Origin: Holophagaceae bacterium
GTDB taxonomy: Bacteria; Acidobacteriota; Holophagae; Holophagales; Holophagaceae
Direction: 5' to 3'
NCBI GenBank assembly: GCA_025353305.1
Contig: JANXQX010000107.1
Coordinates: 1-5,023, forward strand
Length of the DNA: 5,023 bases
In this document: one piece after another, positions 1-4,853 of the stretch
Layout of the letters: every line of letters starts with the position of its first letter
Numbering within the stretch: position 1 is the first letter of the stretch
Notes under the pieces: model-generated
The model's database searches: none
What the model was told of the DNA's origin: nothing
Seen by the model: only the letters and a program-made list of their open reading frames with translations
Made by a program: the position numbers and the translations under genes

Positions 1-86
1 CGGCGGCCACCCCTTGGCCGGGTTGCTTGAGGCCCGGGCATTGTGATTGACACCCATTGTCAACATGGCTACCCCACCTTCGACAC

Positions 87-1115
87 ATGACCGAAGAAAA
101 CCACACAATTCATATCCCGCAGAAGCACCTCGAACAGGCGATGGACGCGGTCCGAATCATCCGTATGATGGATCCCGGGAATCTGTTCCGACAAACCGTG
201 GCCAGCGGCATTTCCCCGCTGGAAGCAGCCGCTGCAGTCATCCTTTGCATCGATGAACCTTTTCGTCGGCTGGATGCCATGAAAGTCCTCCTCCCGAATT
301 TCGGCGCCCCGGAACGGATCCGTGGGTTGGCGGAGGCAGTGGGGATTCATCCGGCTTCTCTAGCAAGGGTTTGGGGTACCGAGGCCGCGGGACAGCTCGA
401 GGAAATGGGTCTTGGGGCATGCAAGATATGGATCGAGCGAGGGGGCAACACCTTGCATATCCGGAACGAGGCGTTCGAAGAGCTCCCCAGGGGCCTTATC
501 GCCAAACGGATCGTGATCGAGCATTGCCCGAATCTGGCAAGTTTTGGCGCAGGACTCGCGGCATTCCACCTGATCCTAAAAGGCCCTTCGGCCATTTCTG
601 AACTGCCTGAGGACCTCGCCGTGCGAGAACTGGAGTTGTCCAGGCTTCCCGGATTGAAGGAACTCCGCATCCCAGCGGGGGTGGAGAGCCTCGAACTGAT
701 CGAGTGCCCGAATTTCACAGGGGAGACCACCTGCCCGGATTCGTCGATGGGTAGTATGGATTTGATCTTGGATAGGTGCGAATCCATCCGTCATTTCAAG
801 ATTCCCGCCGGTATCCGGAGTTTGGCGATCCGGTCCTGCTGGAACTTGGAATCCATTCGAGGTGAGACCAACCTTCAACATTTGGAGCTGGTGGACCTTC
901 CCAAACTCCAGGCGCTCGAGGGTGCCTTCCTCGCCACAAAAACGACACGCCTGGAAGGTTGCCCCTGCTTGGCCTGGGAGGCCTGGAAGAAGGTGGCGCC
1001 TTCGACTGTTTTGGGTCCCCGGAGTCTCAAACACCCCGTCAGGAGCGACTCTGGGGGCGAGAGCGAAGCCAGGATCGGGAATCCGGAATCCGTCGTTCCA
1101 AAAAGGGGAAAGTAG
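87..1115 (+). CDS. Leucine-rich-repeat-like protein of unknown function
   Basis: The reading frame encodes 342 residues from ATG 87. An in-frame TTG at 57 would add ten residues, but its segment (STWLPHLRH) looks non-coding, so ATG is preferred; neither start has a clear Shine-Dalgarno sequence. Residues 1-110 look like a helical N-terminal domain. Residues about 138-292 contain irregular repeats of roughly 20 residues, alternating a Leu/Ile strand with a cysteine-containing turn: IVIEHCPNL (142-150), LELSRLPGL (182-190), LELIECPNF (202-210), LAIRSCWNL (246-254), LELVDLPKL (267-275). Two units share the element IPAG (195-198 and 239-242). This pattern resembles leucine-rich repeats, which normally form a curved binding surface. 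The tail after about 303 is polar and probably disordered. There is no signal peptide or membrane segment, so the protein is probably cytoplasmic. It sits directly upstream of the next gene and probably shares its transcript. The ligand is unknown. Confidence 0.75.
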   Translation: MTEENHTIHIPQKHLEQAMDAVRIIRMMDPGNLFRQTVASGISPLEAAAAVILCIDEPFRRLDAMKVLLPNFGAPERIRGLAEAVGIHPASLARVWGTEAAGQLEEMGLGACKIWIERGGNTLHIRNEAFEELPRGLIAKRIVIEHCPNLASFGAGLAAFHLILKGPSAISELPEDLAVRELELSRLPGLKELRIPAGVESLELIECPNFTGETTCPDSSMGSMDLILDRCESIRHFKIPAGIRSLAIRSCWNLESIRGETNLQHLELVDLPKLQALEGAFLATKTTRLEGCPCLAWEAWKKVAPSTVLGPRSLKHPVRSDSGGESEARIGNPESVVPKRGK

Positions 1116-1155
1116 GATGCCCACGCCACGAAGGCCCAACCTCGATCACTCTGCC

Positions 1156-1165
1156 AAAGGAGGGG
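1156..1165 (+). promoter_or_regulatory. Strong Shine-Dalgarno sequence deciding a start
   Basis: AAAGGAGGGG is a near-ideal anti-16S match. It lies 8 bases before GTG 1174 and 11 before ATG 1177, and downstream of the alternative ATG 1117. It therefore favours 1174/1177 as the real start of the second gene. An out-of-frame ATG at 1170 is also close but soon runs out of frame. Confidence 0.6.
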
Positions 1166-1176
1166 AACCATGTGTG

Positions 1177-2064
1177 ATGGAGACCCTTCCAGCCTTTGGT
1201 GTGGGGGAAATCGAGCGCATCCTCAACAGGCTGAGGTTGATGTATCTGCAGGCCATTGCCTTGTCTCCGTCGCTTCGAGGCAAACCCGCCCAGGCGGTTT
1301 CCTCGAATTTCAATCGAGCCTTCCATAGCCTGGCTGGACTGGAGGTTCACCAGAAAGATTCTCTCCGAGGGGACAACAACTGGTTCTGGGAGAACCAGGG
1401 GTTTGATCCACGGGCCAAGCATGACTTGGACTGGGGACAGGAACGCAAGGAGCTGGCCTCCGTGCTTCAATGGTTGACCCGGCATCATCGCGATGCGGCA
1501 ACCGCCACGTATGCGGAGTTGATCGCGTTGAAGCCCGGTTTTCATGAGGCCTGGCTTCACAACGATTTTCCGAACGATGCCTTCGAAAGTCCGGAGTCCC
1601 CGCGGGGAAGGGTCTTTGCCATCCTTCGGGGGAACGACCTGGACTTGGTTGATCTGAAGAACCGCTACCCGGGCGACCTTAGAGTCTCTGATAAATTCCT
1701 TGGATACGCCTCCTGCGCCGTGACCGAAGGACCTTTCGTGCGCCGCAGGAATCCCGATGTGTCCTATTTTTCAGAACTGAAGGAGGTCAGTGGGATTCCC
1801 GACCAGGCGGCCCGTCGTTCCATCCTTCGCGACTCCTTCATGATCCTGGATAGCTGGCAGCGCCTGCATGACGAGGACACCGCCAAGGCCTTGGTACGAC
1901 TAATCGACGAGGCGGAGGGTTATGTTGGAGATGCCTGCCCGGGTCAAATCCAGCCCTTGATTCCCGCTATAAGTGACCCAGGGTTGGAGAGGACGTCTCA
2001 CCGTCTCCTAAGCCCCCCTCCATTTCCCTACCTCTTCCCGCCCAATCGTGCGGCTGGCTATTGA
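1177..2064 (+). CDS. Hypothetical protein, partner of the repeat protein gene
   Basis: I do not recognise this family. From ATG 1177 the product has 295 residues. A strong ribosome binding site (AAAGGAGGGG, 1156-1165) precedes it; GTG 1174 would be better spaced and adds one residue. An in-frame ATG at 1117 lies one base after the upstream stop and would add 20 residues of low-complexity appearance. The upstream frame therefore ends 1 to 61 bases before this one starts, which suggests an operon and perhaps translational coupling. The protein looks soluble and mostly helical, with Trp/Asp/Asn-rich stretches (DNNWFWENQGFDP, 66-78; EAWLHNDFPNDAF, 124-136). A beta-rich part follows near 145-200, then helices to about 250. 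The last 25 or so residues (from about 271, ending PPPFPYLFPPNRAAGY) look like translated non-coding DNA, so the native C-terminus may have been lost at the junction with the cassette array. Confidence 0.7.
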   Translation: METLPAFGVGEIERILNRLRLMYLQAIALSPSLRGKPAQAVSSNFNRAFHSLAGLEVHQKDSLRGDNNWFWENQGFDPRAKHDLDWGQERKELASVLQWLTRHHRDAATATYAELIALKPGFHEAWLHNDFPNDAFESPESPRGRVFAILRGNDLDLVDLKNRYPGDLRVSDKFLGYASCAVTEGPFVRRRNPDVSYFSELKEVSGIPDQAARRSILRDSFMILDSWQRLHDEDTAKALVRLIDEAEGYVGDACPGQIQPLIPAISDPGLERTSHRLLSPPPFPYLFPPNRAAGY

Positions 2065-2080
2065 GCCGACACCCATTTTT
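2048..2080 (+). terminator. Possible Rho-independent terminator at the end of the second gene
   Basis: GTGCGGCT (2048-2055) can pair with AGCCG-A-CAC (2064-2072, one bulged A) around an 8-base loop. Five T residues follow at 2076-2080. The stem overlaps the TGA stop at 2062-2064. It could end the transcript of the two G+C-rich genes before the cassettes. The stem is short and imperfect. The same bases also resemble the right half of an attC site (GCGGCTGG-TA, as at about 3391-3402), so it may instead be a decayed recombination site. Confidence 0.35.
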
Positions 2081-2106
2081 CCTCAGACATATTTTCCGAG
2101 GTCCCC

Positions 2107-2712
2107 ATGCTCCAAACAGAAACTCTTATCACAGGACTCATCGAATCCTTCAATGGCAGGGCGACCAGTTTGCCTATTGGCTTTTATTCCACTTGGGAAT
2201 TCACCGAAACTGGAAACAACTTTTCTCACCCAGTCACACTTGGCATTCTTATAACAGAGCTCGGCAAGCTGCTTCCCGATTGTATGGCTTCTGTCGATAC
2301 GCGGTTCAACATGGATGCAAAATTTCAACCCGACATAACAATGCTGGATACCGAGTTGAATCCAGTCCTATTCCTGGACTACGAGAGCCCGAATTCATCC
2401 GATGCACGCATACCGATCAAAGATATCGATGCTTACAATGCATTCAGCCAATCAACTCAAACGAGAATCCCGTATTTGGTTGTCACTACACTCCCTGATT
2501 TAGCCACTCCCAAATGGCAACTTCGCTATTACTCACCTGGATACTACAACGCTGGGTTTAAACAACACATCAGCGCCATCAGAGAAAATCCATTTCGGTT
2601 TTGGTATAGCCACTATCGATCAGAAATGACCCACCGAAATTCTATCGGCATCCACTTTCTTAATATCCAAGGCAAGGAAATGCACTTGGTTCAGCTATCC
2701 CAATACGCCTAA
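2107..2712 (+). CDS. Cassette 1 protein, possible PD-(D/E)XK-like nuclease
   Basis: A 201-residue protein starts at ATG 2107, with a GAGGT ribosome-binding-like sequence at 2098-2102. Its TAA stop (2710-2712) lies inside the inverse core of the following attC, so the recombination site supplies the stop. Visible motifs fit a restriction-endonuclease-like core: a helix with Glu (LGILITELGKLL, E50), then QPDITMLD (P75-D76), then a hydrophobic strand ending LFLDYESPN (D91-x-E93). In the usual PD-(D/E)XK layout the last position is lysine; here it is glutamate. A D-x-E or E-x-E variant is known in the superfamily, for example the E-x-E of BamHI. K105 in RIPIKDIDAY could compensate. A further strand-helix pair follows (IPYLVVTTLPD, 121-131). 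No membrane segment is seen. The fold assignment is inferred from motif spacing only; the gene itself is well supported by frame and cassette position. Confidence 0.8.
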   Translation: MLQTETLITGLIESFNGRATSLPIGFYSTWEFTETGNNFSHPVTLGILITELGKLLPDCMASVDTRFNMDAKFQPDITMLDTELNPVLFLDYESPNSSDARIPIKDIDAYNAFSQSTQTRIPYLVVTTLPDLATPKWQLRYYSPGYYNAGFKQHISAIRENPFRFWYSHYRSEMTHRNSIGIHFLNIQGKEMHLVQLSQYA

Positions 2713-2805
2713 CCTCTCGTTCAACTCGGGCCCAAGCGTGGGTTGCAGCCCTCATGCTTTAAACATTCGACCCTCGGTTGGGCCGATTAACATTGTTCGT
2801 TAGGA
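2707..2805 (+). other. attC site 1 (about 99 bp)
   Basis: The inverse core GCCTAAC (2707-2713) pairs with the core GTTAGGA (2799-2805). The inner arms are 2719-2735 and 2778-2791. GTT-AA-TCGG-CCCAA on the left pairs with TTGGGCCGATTAAC on the right, leaving single extra bases C, C and G on the left arm; such extrahelical bases give attC its strand polarity. Between the arms a second hairpin can form, AAGCGTGGG (2734-2742) with the CTCATGCTT side (2751-2759). The stop of the upstream gene lies in the inverse core, and AGGAG just inside the core serves the downstream gene. Confidence 0.9.
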
Positions 2806-2806
2806 G
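2802..2806 (+). promoter_or_regulatory. Ribosome binding site built from the attC core
   Basis: AGGAG overlaps the GTTAGGA core and lies 6 bases before ATG 2813. Because the crossover is between G and TT, the AGGAG travels with the cassette, so the gene keeps its translation signal wherever it inserts. Confidence 0.5.
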
Positions 2807-2812
2807 CTTACC

Positions 2813-3283
2813 ATGACCCCAGATCATTCATCCATTGACCTCAAGCTCATTTTGAATGCTAGAGGGCGAACGAAAGAATCACGCCAATATTATCTAATCG
2901 ATTGCGAGCCTTTCCCCGATACACCAGGCGCGTATGTGATTCGATATTCCACCTATTCAGTAGCAAGAATGGTTGGAACAAGCTCGATTCTAAAAATAGG
3001 GAAAGCGGATGTCAGCATTCAGGAAAGGTTTGCGAACTACAACCACATGCGCCATGTGACAAAAGAAACAAAAAATTTGATCGATCTGTTGGACGAGCTG
3101 CCTCAGCCAACGAATGTCCGACTCATGCATTTCATTTCAAACGAAACACATCCAAGTCGCATCGTGGTGGATTGCTATTTCCCCAAAAAGGGTCAAAGTC
3201 CACGGGACCTTGAGAAACACTTATTACGTGAATACTTCACAACACACCACGAACTTCCCCCACTTAACTTTGGCCTTCGTTAA
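2813..3283 (+). CDS. Cassette 2 protein, GIY-YIG nuclease-like
   Basis: The gene encodes 156 residues and is preceded by AGGAG at 2802-2806. GIY-YIG landmarks appear in the expected order: PGAYVIRY (38-45, the GIY strand), then after a loop ILKIGKA (59-65, the YIG strand, with Lys for the usual Tyr), QERFANY (70-76, supplying R72), a mid-region strand (102-108), then DLEKHLLREYF (132-142, candidate metal-binding E134), and PPLNFG (149-154, N152). GIY-YIG domains cut DNA with an Arg and a Glu plus a metal; they occur in repair enzymes, homing endonucleases and restriction enzymes. This protein is about the size of a single domain with a roughly 35-residue N-terminal extension, with no extra DNA-binding domain evident. 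The Lys in place of the YIG Tyr could alter or reduce catalysis. Its TAA stop lies 11 bases before the inverse core of attC site 2. Confidence 0.8.
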   Translation: MTPDHSSIDLKLILNARGRTKESRQYYLIDCEPFPDTPGAYVIRYSTYSVARMVGTSSILKIGKADVSIQERFANYNHMRHVTKETKNLIDLLDELPQPTNVRLMHFISNETHPSRIVVDCYFPKKGQSPRDLEKHLLREYFTTHHELPPLNFGLR

Positions 3284-3294
3284 TGCCATAACGC

Positions 3295-3418
3295 ACCTAA
3301 CCCTCCGCTCAACTCGGACCCCACCAGCATTGCCTTCCGTTTTCTCTCATCTTCTTGCTTTCTCGGCTCTGTTCATCGTTTCGGTGCAGGCGCGGCTGGT
3401 TAGCTTCATTCGTTAGGG
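3295..3418 (+). other. attC site 2 (about 124 bp)
   Basis: The inverse core ACCTAAC (3295-3301) and core GTTAGGG (3412-3418) bound a long T/C-rich centre. The left arm (GCTCAACTCGGACC, 3307-3320) closely matches the left arms of sites 1 and 4. The right arm (GCGGCTGGTTAGCTT, about 3392-3406) differs from theirs, and its pairing with the left arm is weaker: GCT-AAC pairs, but the rest is patchy. It is either a naturally diverged attC or a hybrid of two sites. No gene is evident in the 144 bases between the two flanking genes. Confidence 0.8.
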
Positions 3419-3427
3419 CGCTAAAAC

Positions 3428-4150
3428 ATGAAACCAGACGTTCAACCCAACAAGATTGCCGTTTTGACGGGCTCTGGGGTTAGCGCCGAAAGCGGGTTGC
3501 CAACTTTTCGCGATTCAAATGGCCTGTGGAATTCATATTCATGGGAACACCTGGCAAGCCCGGAAGGGTGGCGAGTTCGTCCACAGGCAGTCTTGGAGTT
3601 CTACAACGAGCGGAGACATAAGGCATGGCTCGCTTCTCCAAACGCCGGGCATAAGGCAATTGCGTCTTTAGAGGCGGCTTTTGATGTGGTGGTCATCACG
3701 CAGAACGTCGACGAACTTCACGAACGCGCAGGCTCGCAGCATGTGATCCATCTGCATGGAGAGCTTGCGTATGCCAGAGGCACATCGAAGGCTCGAAAGC
3801 GGTATCGAATTGACGGCAACCCCATTTCTATGGGAAGCCTATGCGAGGACGGAACACAACTCCGACCCGATATTGTTTGGTTTGGAGAAGAAGTTCAATT
3901 CTTTGAGGAGGCGCGCTCCCACGTGGCTAGCGCCGCGAGAGTTCTGGTCGTTGGCACGTCGCTATCCGTTTTTCCAGCCGCCTTGCTGGTGAAGGCGGCT
4001 AGAGCTACAGCGCAGAAGGTGCTCGTGTCGCTAGAAGTGGGAAAACCACCGTACGGCTTCAATTTCTTGAGAGGAAAGGCCGCAGAGATCCTTCCGGCGT
4101 TGGCGGCCAAGTGGTTAGAGGAAGGGCCGGTTCGAAATGCACAGCCTTAG
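3428..4150 (+). CDS. Cassette 3 protein, CobB-type sirtuin lacking the zinc cysteines
   Basis: This 240-residue protein is close in length to E. coli CobB. Sirtuins remove acyl groups from protein lysines while consuming NAD+, releasing nicotinamide and O-acyl-ADP-ribose in the cytoplasm. Motifs present: LTGSGVSAESGLPTFR (13-28, NAD binding), TQNVDELHERAG (91-102), HLHGEL (108-113, catalytic H110), RPDIVWFGEEV (146-156) and VVGTSLSVFPA (174-184). EFYNERR (57-63) carries the Tyr-x-x-Arg pair (Y59, R62) that in class III sirtuins such as SIRT5 and CobB binds succinyl and malonyl groups, so desuccinylation is plausible. The odd feature is that the small domain (113-146) holds only C139, the only cysteine in the protein, so the usual four-cysteine zinc site cannot form. 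AGGG of the attC core (3415-3418) may serve as ribosome binding site for ATG 3428. Base composition is visibly more G+C-rich than the neighbouring cassettes. An NADase role is an alternative. Confidence 0.93.
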   Translation: MKPDVQPNKIAVLTGSGVSAESGLPTFRDSNGLWNSYSWEHLASPEGWRVRPQAVLEFYNERRHKAWLASPNAGHKAIASLEAAFDVVVITQNVDELHERAGSQHVIHLHGELAYARGTSKARKRYRIDGNPISMGSLCEDGTQLRPDIVWFGEEVQFFEEARSHVASAARVLVVGTSLSVFPAALLVKAARATAQKVLVSLEVGKPPYGFNFLRGKAAEILPALAAKWLEEGPVRNAQP

Positions 4151-4158
4151 CCGTAGCG

Positions 4159-4216
4159 CCCTAACATTTCCTTCCAGCGGCCTGCCTACGGCAGCCGCTG
4201 AAGTCAGGCGTTAGGC
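4159..4216 (+). other. attC site 3 (compact, 58 bp)
   Basis: The inverse core CCCTAAC (4159-4165) pairs with the core GTTAGGC (4210-4216). The inner stem is 4175-4186 with 4190-4200: CAGCGG-CTGCC pairs with GGCAGCCGCTG across a TAC loop, with one bulged C on the left. CTT (4171-4173) pairs with AAG (4201-4203) across a second extra C. This is the short hairpin form known from mobile integron cassettes and unlike the other three sites here, in length and in arm sequence. Confidence 0.93.
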
Positions 4217-4221
4217 CCAAC

Positions 4222-4764
4222 ATGACCCTCGAAGCGAAAATCTGTTTACCATCATTCACTGATTGGCGGCCATTCAAAGAATGTTCCAACATTCCTCATA
4301 TTGACCGGCCGGGTGTTTATGCCATCGCGATCTCTGACATAGACATAAGCGGTTCTGCATTTTCACTTCGCCCCGAGATACGGTATTTCGGCATGACCAT
4401 CTCAAAGGGTGGCTTGGCAAACAGACTTTCTCAGTTTCATGGCGCGCTTTTTGGCAAAGATGGTCCACATGGCGGCGCATGGAGGTTCAAGTTTGATTAC
4501 CCAAATGCCGCACATTTACTCGACTACTTCTTTGTCAGTGTTGTTCGCTTTGATTGCAGTCCGACCAGAAATACTTCTAATGACCTTCGGGAAATGGGAA
4601 AAGTCTTGTCGTTAGAATATGTTTGTTTTGCTGATTTTATGGATATATTTGGACATCTTCCAAAGTATAACGACAAATCCTTACGCCCCAAAAAATACTA
4701 CGGCATCGGGCCTAATCAGGCGCTTAACCCGGACCCAACCGCAACAAGCCACTTCCCCCTGTGA
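4222..4764 (+). CDS. Cassette 4 protein, GIY-YIG nuclease-like, C-terminus encoded by attC
   Basis: The gene encodes 180 residues. ATG 4222 is 5 bases after the attC core, leaving room only for a weak AGG as ribosome binding sequence. GIY-YIG landmarks are in order: PGVYAIAI (30-37, GIY), EIRYFGMT (52-59, YIG with Phe for Ile), LANRLSQF (65-72, candidate catalytic R68), KVLSLEYVCF (127-136, candidate metal-binding E132) and LPKYND (146-151, N150). It matches the canonical motifs better than the cassette 2 protein and could be an active single-domain nuclease. The two proteins share little beyond these motifs, so they are distant relatives, not duplicates. The frame runs through the inverse core and left arm of the following attC. 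About the last 17 residues (from PNQALNPDPT) are translated recombination site, with TGA at 4762-4764 in the attC centre. Target and biological role are unknown. Confidence 0.82.
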   Translation: MTLEAKICLPSFTDWRPFKECSNIPHIDRPGVYAIAISDIDISGSAFSLRPEIRYFGMTISKGGLANRLSQFHGALFGKDGPHGGAWRFKFDYPNAAHLLDYFFVSVVRFDCSPTRNTSNDLREMGKVLSLEYVCFADFMDIFGHLPKYNDKSLRPKKYYGIGPNQALNPDPTATSHFPL

Positions 4765-4834
4765 TCCACTCCCCTTTCACGTCTCCAACAAGCCTCCGTC
4801 CTGCGGTTGGGCCGGTTAGCTTGGGTCGTTAGAC
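4710..4834 (+). other. attC site 4 (about 125 bp) with a long stem
   Basis: The inverse core is GCCTAAT (4710-4716, one change from RYYYAAC) and the core is GTTAGAC (4828-4834). The inner arms pair over 19 bases: left 4722-4743 with right 4802-4820, fully matched except for three extra bases (T, C and A) on the left arm, the asymmetry expected of attC. The right arm shares GCGGTTGGGCCG-TTA almost exactly with site 1. The centre holds the TGA stop of cassette 4 and no other gene. Confidence 0.9.
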
Positions 4835-4853
4835 ATCAGGCCATAGGTTCCCC

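Noticed and set aside
1..56. Remnant attC or attI site at the left edge
   Set aside because: There is G+C-rich sequence with short complementary pieces but no GTTRRRY core or inverse core.
47..256. 69-codon + strand frame overlapping the first gene's start
   Set aside because: It lies in another frame within the repeat-protein gene, and its Pro/Arg/His-rich product looks like a shadow translation.
576..1139. 187-codon frame on the minus strand
   Set aside because: It is antisense to the repeat-protein gene, has low-complexity composition and no start signal; high G+C DNA commonly gives such open shadows.
862..1176. N-terminal extension of the second gene back to 862
   Set aside because: It would overlap the first gene by about 250 bases and has shadow-like composition. 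The strong Shine-Dalgarno at 1156-1165 supports a start near 1174-1177.
2067..2095. Cassette promoter with -35 CCGACA (2067-2072) and -10 TATTTT (2090-2095)
   Set aside because: The spacing is 17 bases but each box matches only four of six positions, too weak to annotate.
2083..2328. 81-codon minus-strand frame in cassette 1
   Set aside because: It is antisense to a well-supported gene and would run against cassette orientation without its own start signals.
2813..3283. Toxin-antitoxin pair as the cassette 2 content
   Set aside because: Toxin-antitoxin cassettes are common in arrays, but this cassette holds one gene with GIY-YIG motifs and no second frame.
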